NCBI GenBank assembly: GCA_039029935.1 | Contig: JBCCFC010000744.1 | Coordinates: 1 to 6,887 of the forward strand | DNA length: 6,887 nt | Source: G039029935 sp039029935 | GTDB taxonomy: Bacteria; Chloroflexota; Anaerolineae; Caldilineales; Caldilineaceae | Direction of reading: 5' to 3' | Shown: piece after piece, positions 1 through 6,643 of the stretch | Numbering within the stretch: position 1 is the first letter of the stretch | Layout of the letters: the number at the start of each line of letters is the position of its first letter | Notes under the pieces: model-generated | Seen by the model: the letters and a program-made list of their open reading frames with translations, nothing else | Database searches by the model: none | Told to the model about the DNA's origin: nothing | Translations under genes and position numbers: made by a program

Positions 1-392
1 CAGATCACGTCATTGATTACACACAAGAAGATTTTACTCAAAATGGTCAAGTCTATGACGTAATTTTTGATACGGTGGGCAAACGGTCATTTGCGCAATG
101 CAAAGATTCGCTCACACCGGATGGTCTGTATCTGGATTCGGGTAACGCAGCCACAATTTTGTCCATGCTCTGGACATCACTCTTCAGTCGCAAAAAGGCT
201 GTGCTGCTGGCCTCTTATGTGCGGTCCGCCAGTGCCATCAAGCAAGACCTTGTGGTTCTCAAAGAGCTAATTGAGGCTGGGCAGATACAGGCGGTCATTG
301 ACAAACGTTATCCATTAGAGCAGACCGCTGATGCCCACCGCTATGTCGAGACAGAACGCAAAAAGGGCAATGTCGTCATCACCGTTGCATAA
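1..392 (+). CDS. MDR-family NAD(P)-dependent alcohol dehydrogenase/quinone reductase, C-terminal part (5' end off the window)
   Basis: The reading frame is open from base 3 and ends at the TAA at 390-392, giving about 129 residues of a protein family that is normally 310-340 long. The visible part starts with DHVIDYTQEDF, which matches the GAxxVIDY segment after the Rossmann dinucleotide-binding loop. It continues with YDVIFDTVGKRSF, the typical 'D.vgg' strand of zinc-type or quinone-oxidoreductase MDR enzymes. It ends with YPLEQTADAHRYVETERKKGNVVITV, the usual C-terminal signature in which the last helix and strand return to the catalytic domain. These features support an NAD(P)H-linked oxidoreductase acting in the cytoplasm. 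The catalytic domain that would show zinc binding is outside the window, so the substrate is unknown. A hairpin plus T-run follows about 60 bases downstream, so this gene probably ends its transcription unit. Confidence 0.9.
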   Translation, partial: DHVIDYTQEDFTQNGQVYDVIFDTVGKRSFAQCKDSLTPDGLYLDSGNAATILSMLWTSLFSRKKAVLLASYVRSASAIKQDLVVLKELIEAGQIQAVIDKRYPLEQTADAHRYVETERKKGNVVITVA

Positions 393-430
393 CCCTAACT
401 GTATACAATTATCTCTCACCCTATCATCAA

Positions 431-480
431 TAGGAAGAGCAGAAAGAATAGGAAGAGCAGAAAGAACAGGAAGGAGCAGA
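431..480 (+). repeat. 18-bp tandem repeat (two exact copies plus a degenerate third)
   Basis: Two exact copies of taggaagagcagaaagaa lie at 431-448 and 449-466. A degenerate, shortened copy (caggaaggagcaga) follows at 467-480. The unit is purine-rich on this strand. The second and third copies form the left arm of the hairpin at 449-520. There are too few copies and no spacers, so this is not a CRISPR array. Confidence 0.85.
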
Positions 481-527
481 GCCATTCAATGGTCCCTTCC
501 CGCCCTTTCTGCTCTTTCTGTTTTTTT
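449..527 (+). terminator. Terminator-like long imperfect hairpin with T-run
   Basis: The purine-rich arm at 449-475 pairs with the pyrimidine-rich arm at 493-520. The reverse complement of the right arm matches the left arm with only a few mismatches, one shifted base and a bulge at 476-481. The stem is closed at its tip by ccatt (482-486) and aatgg (488-492) around a single C. Seven T residues follow immediately at 521-527. Stem plus T-run has the form of a Rho-independent terminator for the dehydrogenase gene. The stem is longer than usual, and an A-run just after the T-run could let it act in both directions. The pairing is seen directly; termination is inferred. Confidence 0.55.
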
Positions 528-646
528 GAAAAAACGCAAAAAGGCAAAAGTCACGCGAGTATCATATAATCGCTTTGGCTGTACCACTGGTAAGCTACGA
601 TGCTACCTCTGGGAAATGTGTGACTTTTGCCTTTTGGCGAAAAAAC
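528..646. repeat. MITE-like element: 103 bp with 21-bp terminal inverted repeats and 8-bp flanking direct repeats
   Basis: The ends at 536-556 and 618-638 are inverted copies of each other, matching at 19 of 21 positions and sharing the core aaaaggcaaaagtcac. Exactly outside both ends lies the same 8-base sequence GAAAAAAC (528-535 and 639-646), as expected for a target-site duplication. The 61 bases between the arms contain no gene. This is the layout of a small non-autonomous transposable element. The flanking repeat is low in complexity, so chance is possible, and the arms could instead act as a transcript stem. Confidence 0.5.
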
Positions 647-652
647 AATAGT

Positions 653-681
653 TTGACAAAGAGTTGTCTGAATAGTATCGT
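653..681 (+). promoter_or_regulatory. Sigma70-like promoter for the RraA-family gene
   Basis: A consensus -35 box TTGACA (653-658) is followed after 17 bases by TATCGT (676-681), which matches the -10 consensus at four of six positions. Transcription would start near 688, leaving a leader of about 140 bases before the ATG at 826. It is the best promoter match between the two genes, and it lies just outside the right end of the MITE-like element. Confidence 0.5.
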
Positions 682-825
682 ATTGTTTACGAGATGTTTC
701 CGGGATAGAAAACCTTGAACCAAAGGCTCATTTCCCAGAATTGTGTGCTGAATCAGCGGTTATTTTGGAAAATTTCAAACAAGAGTTTGCTTCACAAGTT
801 GATTAGAGACAAAGGAGAACTAACA

Positions 826-1464
826 ATGTACGACGAATGGAAACCAATCTATACTGCACTGGTGTGCGACATTATGGACGCGCTGGGATACCGTGACCAA
901 GCACTCGCACATACTATCCGCCCTACAACGACAGACGCGTGGATTGCTGGTCCAGCGGTGACGTTGGATGCCTATCCGCACACCGAGCCAGTCGATGACC
1001 CATACGAGCATATCTTTGCGGCCTATGAGCAGGTTTCACAGGGGGATGTCTTTGTGATTGCCACCAATGGCGAAGAACGAGCAGGGCTTTGGGGGGAATT
1101 GCTCTCCACCGCAGCGGCTGCCCGTGGTGTCAACGCTGTTGTGACTGACGGGCTGGTACGCGACGTGCGCCAGATTAACGCCATGAACTTTGGCTGCTTT
1201 TGTCGCGGCTACTCCCCGCTCGATTCGGCTGGCCGTTGCTATCCCACATCGGTCAATGAGTCGATTACCTGTGGCGGTGTGCTGGTCCACCCCGGTGACT
1301 TTATCCTTGCGGATATAGACGGCGTGGCCGTGATTCCAGCCGCAATTCGAGAAGAGGTGTTTATCAAAGCCAATGAAAAGCTGACAGGTGAAAATATTGT
1401 ACGTGATGAGCTGGCATCGGGACGTTCTCCGCGCGCCGTTTTTGATCAGTATGGAATTTTGTAG
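826..1464 (+). CDS. RraA/HMG-CHA aldolase family protein (dimethylmenaquinone methyltransferase-like)
   Basis: The protein has 212 residues, the usual size for the family. The ATG at 826 is chosen because aaaggaga (811-818) sits seven bases upstream; the frame extends to a TTG at 715, but without a ribosome site. Family marks are GDVFVIA (73-79), GELLSTAAAARGV (90-102), the signature TDGLVRD (107-113) and ADIDGVAVIP (162-171). R112 and D113 match the Arg-Asp pair that binds pyruvate and divalent metal in 4-hydroxy-4-methyl-2-oxoglutarate/4-carboxy-4-hydroxy-2-oxoadipate aldolases. The acidic residue expected three positions after that Asp is Gln here (Q116), so aldolase activity is uncertain. 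Related proteins include RraA, an inhibitor of RNase E, and enzymes misnamed as menaquinone methyltransferases. The gene has its own promoter candidate and no close partner. Fold assignment is firm; exact function is open. Confidence 0.9.
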   Translation: MYDEWKPIYTALVCDIMDALGYRDQALAHTIRPTTTDAWIAGPAVTLDAYPHTEPVDDPYEHIFAAYEQVSQGDVFVIATNGEERAGLWGELLSTAAAARGVNAVVTDGLVRDVRQINAMNFGCFCRGYSPLDSAGRCYPTSVNESITCGGVLVHPGDFILADIDGVAVIPAAIREEVFIKANEKLTGENIVRDELASGRSPRAVFDQYGIL

Positions 1465-1506
1465 TGTCACAAGTTGTGATTTGTGGTTGAGCAAAAAACT
1501 ATAAGC

Positions 1507-1557
1507 CAGTATCACAGATTGGTTATCTGTGACGCAGGTAGCCAACCTGCGATACTG
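1507..1557. repeat. Nested palindrome able to fold as a three-way junction
   Basis: The outer arms cagtatc (1507-1513) and gatactg (1551-1557) are perfect inverses. Between them lie two perfect hairpins: tcacagat/atctgtga (1512-1519 and 1525-1532, loop tggtt) and cgcaggt/acctgcg (1533-1539 and 1545-1551, loop agcca). The outer and inner stems share their boundary bases, so the fold is very compact. It lies 43 bases after the RraA-family stop codon with no T-run behind it. It may be a dispersed REP-like repeat or a transcript-stabilising 3' structure. It is not a tRNA: it has no T-loop, CCA end or anticodon arm. Confidence 0.8.
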
Positions 1558-1816
1558 TCCACCTCTGGGAGGCCCAGTACAATCACAGAGTACATGTCAT
1601 GACCTTATACAGCATAGAGCATATTTCCATTAAATGTGCATTAAAAATACTCTTGTCAATACAATATGTTTCCTCGTGGAATATGTTATACATTTTAACG
1701 GTTTATACAGATTTAAAAGTATATCCTAATAAAAATCTGCCAGTTTTCTATCTCATAAAACGATACCGAATGTTTGATATTCTTCAAAAATCATAGATTT
1801 TGATAGATATTCAGAT
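1558..1816. other. AT-rich spacer without a convincing gene
   Basis: This stretch is clearly richer in A and T than the flanking genes. It contains small inverted repeats, for example cagattt (1708-1714) against aaatctg (1733-1739), and the palindrome gtcatgac (1597-1604). A 65-codon frame starts at 1599 but has no good ribosome site and a composition (Ile, Tyr, Leu, Lys) that follows base content alone. No RNA gene was recognised. It probably serves as upstream region for the operon at 2040. Confidence 0.6.
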
Positions 1817-1846
1817 TTGCAAAGGTATTCCATCACTCTGTATACT
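1817..1846 (+). promoter_or_regulatory. Candidate promoter of the amidohydrolase-peptidase/glycosylase operon
   Basis: TTGCAA (1817-1822) and TATACT (1841-1846) are separated by 18 bases. The -10 box matches consensus at five of six positions and the -35 at four. Transcription would start near 1853, about 120 bases before the short frame at 1971 and 190 before the ATG at 2040. AT-rich surroundings raise the chance of a false match. Confidence 0.35.
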
Positions 1847-1970
1847 AGACTTATTATCCGAGTCTTTTTTGAATTGTATGGTTCAACGGACAGCCTCATC
1901 GTCGTATCTGTCAAAACACTTCATGGCAAAAGATGTTGTACGATACAAAACCGTCTATCAAGGAGCAAAA

Positions 1971-2030
1971 ATGAATATTTACCACGGGTTATGGGAACTT
2001 GACCTTCAGCACAACGGCTTTGTTGATTAG
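1971..2030 (+). CDS. Possible 19-residue upstream peptide (MNIYHGLWELDLQHNGFVD)
   Basis: An ATG at 1971 is preceded by a strong Shine-Dalgarno sequence AAGGAG (1960-1965) at five bases' distance, better than that of many real genes here. The frame encodes 19 residues and ends at the TAG at 2028-2030, nine bases before the ATG of the large gene. The next gene's ribosome site overlaps this stop codon, so the two could be translationally coupled. The frame stays open upstream to about 1800, so the peptide may instead be the tail of a longer or decayed gene. I do not recognise the sequence. The roles I would consider are a translational-coupling leader, a remnant of an N-terminal extension, or chance. 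Confidence 0.3.
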   Translation: MNIYHGLWELDLQHNGFVD

Positions 2031-2033
2031 GAG
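2029..2033 (+). promoter_or_regulatory. Ribosome binding site overlapping the upstream stop codon
   Basis: AGGAG lies six bases before the ATG at 2040 and fixes that start. Its first two bases are the last two of the TAG ending the 19-codon frame. A ribosome finishing the short peptide would therefore stop on the initiation site of the large gene, a layout that allows coupled translation. Confidence 0.7.
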
Positions 2034-2039
2034 AGCATC

Positions 2040-5000
2040 ATGACGAATCCCATAGCGTTGGATAGTTCATATCGGTATGTTTTGGAAGGCCGTGTGGTTA
2101 CGATGGGTACACAGGGCGTGTTAGACGATGGCACGATTTTTGTTGAAGATGGTGTGATTCGCGGTGTGCAATCGGTTGACGAGCCTGTACTGTCAGGGTT
2201 TGAGTCTGCCCAGCGCATCCGTACAGGTGACACGCTCTATCCTGGCCTCATCGAACTGCACAACCATTTGCCCTACAATGCGATTCCGCTTTGGCAACTA
2301 TCAGAACGATTTTCAAACAATGGTCAATGGCGTAGCAGACCCGCATACAGACGCAATGTATCCGGCCCAGCGCGGGTACTCGGTCAAACAACCAACGTGG
2401 TCGAGGCGTTGATTCGTTTTGTCGAATGTCGGTGTTTGTTGGGAGCGACCACCACCTCACAGGGCGTGACGCTGAACAGCGTTGGCACACGCTCCTTTTT
2501 TCCGGGTCTGGTGCGCAATGTCGAAGCACCATTATTACCTAATGTCAACGGGGTTGGGACGCGAATTGCCAATCCGCCCAATGACGAAGAGGAGAAACGG
2601 TCATATCTCGAACGATTAGCACGAGAAGATTGCTATTTGCAGCATTTAAGTGAGGGGACGGACGACACCGCACGCGGTTGGTTCTTGCGCCTCCAAATGA
2701 ATGATGGCAATTGGGCGATCAATCAAGCCCTCTGTGGCATCCATTCAACGGCATTGCATCGCACCGACTTTGAGGTGATGGCCGCACACAATGCCTCAAT
2801 GGTCTGGTCACCCACAAGCAATTATTTGCTGTACGGTGGTACAGCCGATTTGCAGGCGGTGGCCGACAGTGGCATACAGGTCGGTTTGGGTAGCGATTGG
2901 GGACCGAGCGGCAGCAAGAATCTGTTGGGCGAGTTGAAGGTTGCTTGGCTTGCCAGCGAGGAAGCCGGGGGTGTTTTTTCGGCGGAACGGCTTGTGCAGA
3001 TGGCAACACGCGATGCCGCAGAAATTTTGCATTGGGGCGAAGAACTTGGGACACTCGAGTCCAATAAACGCGCCGATATCATCGCCATCAATGGAAAAAT
3101 GGGCGATCCATACCAACACTTAATCGAAGCACGTGAAACAGGCGTCACCCTTGTGGTGATCGATGGCATTCCACGTGTTGGGCAACCACGCCTGATGAAC
3201 CGCTTTGCCTTGCTCAACCCAGAGGACATCACCGTTGGCAATGCCAAACGTATTCTGCATCTGCATCAAGACAATGTTCATCCACTTGTTGCCGACCTGA
3301 CGTTGACCGAGGCAACACAACGACTACAAGATGCGTTGCGCAATTTGCCACAGCTTGCCGCCGAGTTAGAAAACGCTGTGCAACAAGGTTTGGATGCGGG
3401 TGCGGTTGGCTCACCTCTGAGTGTAGTTGGGATCGATTTGGAGTTTCAGGAGGAGTTCGCCTTGACGGGTGCGGCTGAACCACTCAGTACGCTGCTCTTT
3501 CCAATGGAATTAGAGCCGATCACCGTGGCTGATGATCCACATTTTCTGGGTAAACTGGCGGCCTCCCCCAACTTGCCACCATTTATTGTCAAGAATTTGC
3601 CCGCATTGTATGGTGAGCCAATGCCAGAGCCATTTGTTGCTACCCCAAACGCGCTCGCCATTGTGGGTTTACCGCCAAGCGTCAATGCAACCGTTCAGCA
3701 GTTACAGACATTTTTGCGTTCGGACTTTAGCCTCACCAAAGCGGATCGGCTGCGTATTGTTGCTCAGGCACTCATGCTTCTAACCGAGAATTACGTCCAT
3801 CTACCACTCAAGCAAGCCATGTATGGCATCGATCCCGTTCAACAGCTTCGATTGCTGCAATATCAAATCGAACAGCAAACAACAACCAGCGCAGATAGCG
3901 AATTCCACACGTCGCTCACCAAGATTTTTCACTCACTACGGGATTTGCACACGACCTATCGCCTGCCCTATCCGTTTAGCAGGATGGTGGCTTGGTTGCC
4001 CTTTTATGTGGAGGAATATTGGGACGCTGCAACAGAAACATATCGCTATATCATATCAAAGGTCATTCAGGTGACGGGACGTGACGTGCCTGAAAACTTG
4101 CACGGGGCGGAGTTGCTATACTGGAATGGGACCGCCATTGCGGATGCCATTGCCATCCATGCAGAACAACTGCCCGGTGGGAATCGCGATGCGCGGCGTG
4201 TGCGTGGACTTAACTCATTGACACTCCGTCCGCTGGGACATGGGTTGCCGCCTATCGAATCGTGGGTCGAGATTCGCTATCAGACCGCTGATGGGGATGA
4301 ATATGCATGGTCGCAGGAGTGGTATGTCTTTATGCCACAGTCAATTTTACATGAGCAAGATATGGCGAATACAGCTATCGCAAACACAGCTATCGAGACA
4401 CAGACGGCTGTCGGCATGGATGGGTACACAGACGCTATTCAAGATGCCAAGAAAATTTTGTTTTCCAGCGGCGAAGTTAAGAAAAAGGCGATGTTTGCGT
4501 CTACGGTCCAAGATGAACTGATCATGAATGGGCACAATGTACTGCCAACAACCATGCCGACCATCATACGGGCCAGACATATCAAAACCGATGTTGGACT
4601 ATTGGGGCATCTGCGCATTTTTTCATTTAATGTGCCTTCTGCCGAGTCATTTGTGGCAGAGCTAGGACGGATCTTGGCAACCATGCCCAAAACAGGGGTA
4701 CTCATCGACATACGCGGGAATGGCGGCGGCTCGATTCCGGCGGCAGAAGGCGCGCTACAGCTATTAACACCCCAATCGATTGAGCCACAACACGCGCAAT
4801 TTATCAACACACCACTCAATTTACGGCTGTGTGAAAATAGTACGACACTTGAATTGGCAAATGCACAACTAGACCGCTGGACTGATTCTATCCGTCAAGC
4901 AATCCAGACAGGTGCTGTCTACTCCGCTGGTTTTCCGATCACAGAGTCGGCATGGCTTGCCCAAATCCAGCAACAGTATTTTGGGCCTGTTGCGCTGATT

Positions 5001-5624
5001 ACGGATGCACTTTGTTATAGCGCGGCAGACATTTTTGCGTCCGGTTTTCAAGACCATGCTATGGGTCCCGTCATCGGTGTCCATGACAGCACGGGAGCAG
5101 GTGGTGCAAATGTTTGGTCCTATCGTCTGCTACAGCATCTGGCAGCGGAAGGATCAGAGCCTATCGACAGCTATTTGCCTTTGCCCGAAGGCGCAGACTT
5201 TAATGTTGCAGTGCGCCGCCTTATTCGTACTGGTCTCAATGCAGGTGATGTCCTTGAGGATTTTGGCGTTCGTGTCGATACAAGACACCATATGACCCAG
5301 CATGATTTAATGAATAGCAATGCTGATTTGCTCAATACGGCAGCACAGACCTTAGTGGATTGGCACATGCGGCGACCAACCGTTCATCGGCAAGGGGATG
5401 ATGTCACCATCCAGATTCCTGAAGGCAGTTCGGCGGAGTTGGGCATCACGATGCAAGCCCACCCCTTCGCCCAAGCACAACAGGGGACGGTGACTTTCAA
5501 TCTTCAGGAACTGTTGCGCAAACAGCAAAACGATGTCACGTTAAAAATGACCGTTGAAGACGACACCAGCGGTCAATTTACCCATTTTGTTAATTTGAAT
5601 CTAAATGAGGAGACTCAACTATGA
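2040..5624 (+). CDS. Fusion protein: ATZ/TRZ-type amidohydrolase + S41 family serine peptidase (1194 aa)
   Basis: No signal peptide or membrane segment is visible, so the protein is probably cytoplasmic. Residues about 1-390 form a complete amidohydrolase: PGLIELHNH (68-76) gives metal ligands H74 and H76, HLSE gives H202 and catalytic E205, GIHST gives H235, and GSDW gives D286. This is the ligand set of deaminases such as S-adenosylhomocysteine deaminase. NKRADIIAI (342-350) begins the closing beta-sandwich. Residues 390-560 are a helical linker. Residues about 560-1110 resemble S41 peptidases: SLRDLHTTYRLP (632-643), a PDZ-like stretch with YWNGTAIADAI (694-704), LIDIRGNGGG (888-897), CYSAADIFA with probable nucleophile S994, and LEDFGVRVD (1072-1080). 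The Lys of Ctp-type enzymes is absent; H637, S994 and possibly E1050 suggest a tricorn-like active site. Residues 1115-1194 look like a small beta-rich domain. Neither substrate is known. Each domain assignment is solid; the joint function is not. Confidence 0.9.
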   Translation: MTNPIALDSSYRYVLEGRVVTMGTQGVLDDGTIFVEDGVIRGVQSVDEPVLSGFESAQRIRTGDTLYPGLIELHNHLPYNAIPLWQLSERFSNNGQWRSRPAYRRNVSGPARVLGQTTNVVEALIRFVECRCLLGATTTSQGVTLNSVGTRSFFPGLVRNVEAPLLPNVNGVGTRIANPPNDEEEKRSYLERLAREDCYLQHLSEGTDDTARGWFLRLQMNDGNWAINQALCGIHSTALHRTDFEVMAAHNASMVWSPTSNYLLYGGTADLQAVADSGIQVGLGSDWGPSGSKNLLGELKVAWLASEEAGGVFSAERLVQMATRDAAEILHWGEELGTLESNKRADIIAINGKMGDPYQHLIEARETGVTLVVIDGIPRVGQPRLMNRFALLNPEDITVGNAKRILHLHQDNVHPLVADLTLTEATQRLQDALRNLPQLAAELENAVQQGLDAGAVGSPLSVVGIDLEFQEEFALTGAAEPLSTLLFPMELEPITVADDPHFLGKLAASPNLPPFIVKNLPALYGEPMPEPFVATPNALAIVGLPPSVNATVQQLQTFLRSDFSLTKADRLRIVAQALMLLTENYVHLPLKQAMYGIDPVQQLRLLQYQIEQQTTTSADSEFHTSLTKIFHSLRDLHTTYRLPYPFSRMVAWLPFYVEEYWDAATETYRYIISKVIQVTGRDVPENLHGAELLYWNGTAIADAIAIHAEQLPGGNRDARRVRGLNSLTLRPLGHGLPPIESWVEIRYQTADGDEYAWSQEWYVFMPQSILHEQDMANTAIANTAIETQTAVGMDGYTDAIQDAKKILFSSGEVKKKAMFASTVQDELIMNGHNVLPTTMPTIIRARHIKTDVGLLGHLRIFSFNVPSAESFVAELGRILATMPKTGVLIDIRGNGGGSIPAAEGALQLLTPQSIEPQHAQFINTPLNLRLCENSTTLELANAQLDRWTDSIRQAIQTGAVYSAGFPITESAWLAQIQQQYFGPVALITDALCYSAADIFASGFQDHAMGPVIGVHDSTGAGGANVWSYRLLQHLAAEGSEPIDSYLPLPEGADFNVAVRRLIRTGLNAGDVLEDFGVRVDTRHHMTQHDLMNSNADLLNTAAQTLVDWHMRRPTVHRQGDDVTIQIPEGSSAELGITMQAHPFAQAQQGTVTFNLQELLRKQQNDVTLKMTVEDDTSGQFTHFVNLNLNEETQL
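4365..4394 (+). repeat. 15-bp in-frame tandem duplication (ANTAI-ANTAI)
   Basis: Bases 4365-4379 and 4380-4394 match at 13 of 15 positions and encode residues ANTAI twice (776-785). The repeat falls between the PDZ-like part and the peptidase core, in a stretch likely to be a flexible loop. It looks like a recent replication-slippage duplication that the protein tolerates. Confidence 0.75.
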
Positions 5625-6562
5625 CGACATCCTTCAATCACATCGTGACCAAACAACATCAAGACAAAACGATTGCAGAGTTACTTGACGCACCGATTGA
5701 CGCGCTTAAAGGCGTTTCAGCAGATGATGCCACACAGATGCAAGCCGCGTTTAACATCAACACGCTTGCGGACTTTGGGCAAAATCGCTTTTTTGAGCGC
5801 GCCCAGACCATCGTGAATGCACAGTTGCTGAGGCATGATCCGGGGCCGTCGGTAGCATGGTCCCAATTTTTTGCGGAGGCCCCCATCGACCACTATGTCA
5901 ATCATCCGGCAGGCCGTTTTCGTCTAGATTTTGGTCCCGTCTACTATCGTGGCCGTTTGGATGGCAGCGCGCGTGTATTGATCGTGGGGCAAGACCCCTC
6001 CACTAACGAATTGTTGGCGCATCGCGTCTTCGTGGGTCGTTCAGGTCAACGGATACAGCGTGTGTTACAAAAGCTCGGCATCACACGCTCGTACATCATG
6101 CTCAATACCTTTCTGTTTAGCGTCTTTGGTCAGTTTAATACCGAATTGCGCAACATCGCCGACGAGCCGACCATTGCTGGCTATCGACATACCTTTTTGG
6201 ACAGAATTGTCAACGAAAACCCAATTGAGGCGGTCATTGCCTTTGGTCGCGGCGCACAACACGCCTGTAAGCAATGGCCGAATCGCACCAACCTGCCGAT
6301 TTTTAACGCAACGCATCCCGCGGCAGATGAGGAATTTGTTATACCAAATTGGAATGAGATGCTGCCCAATGTCCAGGCCATCGTGCAGCCAGATGAAGAT
6401 GGCGTTGTGGATACGACATTGTTTGGCCCAACCTTGACCGATGCCGACTTGGTTCCCATTCCATCCTTTGATTTGCCCTTTGGTGTGCCAAGCTGGCATG
6501 TGCGGGATGGTGGGCATAGCCGTCGCGATGGAGATAAACGGATTGTTTGGTCGGCACCGTAG
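5621..6562 (+). CDS. Uracil-DNA glycosylase superfamily protein with unusual motif A
   Basis: The protein has 313 residues. Its ATG overlaps the preceding stop codon as ATGA, and GAGGAG (5607-5612) lies eight bases upstream, so translation is coupled to the fusion gene. An N-terminal helical region (about 17-65, with LLDAPIDALKGVSADDA) precedes the UDG fold. Motif A is VLIVGQDPSTNE (119-130), followed without gaps by RVFVGRSGQRI, the FVGRxG segment of family 4 enzymes. MLNTF (160-164) occupies the place of their NVVKC, and FNATHPAADEE (228-238) is motif B with H232. The GQDP start recalls family 1 (GQDPYH), with D125 as a possible catalytic acid. The only cysteine is C216, so the 4Fe-4S cluster of family 4 cannot form. 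A long C-terminal extension ends in an Arg/Asp/His-rich tail (293-313). It probably removes a base from DNA, but the base may not be uracil. Confidence 0.85.
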   Translation: MTTSFNHIVTKQHQDKTIAELLDAPIDALKGVSADDATQMQAAFNINTLADFGQNRFFERAQTIVNAQLLRHDPGPSVAWSQFFAEAPIDHYVNHPAGRFRLDFGPVYYRGRLDGSARVLIVGQDPSTNELLAHRVFVGRSGQRIQRVLQKLGITRSYIMLNTFLFSVFGQFNTELRNIADEPTIAGYRHTFLDRIVNENPIEAVIAFGRGAQHACKQWPNRTNLPIFNATHPAADEEFVIPNWNEMLPNVQAIVQPDEDGVVDTTLFGPTLTDADLVPIPSFDLPFGVPSWHVRDGGHSRRDGDKRIVWSAP

Positions 6563-6643
6563 TACTCTGTCACGGAGAAGTTGATGACTCTCATGGGCTT
6601 GGTTTGTAACTGGACAATCGTGATTTACAATTTTAATTCTATT

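Noticed and set aside
431..480. CRISPR array
   Set aside because: The 18-bp units abut directly with no spacers, and only two are exact.
605..614. Decamer acctctggga shared with 1561-1570
   Set aside because: It is a single ten-base match with no extended similarity, so chance is likely in a window of this size.
715..825. Extended N-terminus of the RraA-family gene from a TTG at 715
   Set aside because: There is no ribosome site before 715. The ATG at 826 has a strong one at 811-818 and gives the family's normal length; the extra 37 residues do not resemble the family.
1466..1479. Small inverted repeat tcacaa/ttgtga right after the RraA-family stop as a terminator
   Set aside because: The stem is only about five pairs once a loop is allowed, and there is no T-run behind it.
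1036..1545. 169-codon minus-strand frame opposite the RraA-family gene
   Set aside because: It is a shadow of the conserved sense gene and begins inside the palindromic spacer.
1507..1557. tRNA-like cloverleaf
   Set aside because: It is only 51 bases, with no TTCRA loop, no anticodon arm of proper size and no acceptor stem, so it is treated as a palindromic repeat.
1599..1796. 65-codon frame in the AT-rich spacer
   Set aside because: It has no good Shine-Dalgarno, its composition is explained by AT content, and it shows no recognisable domain.
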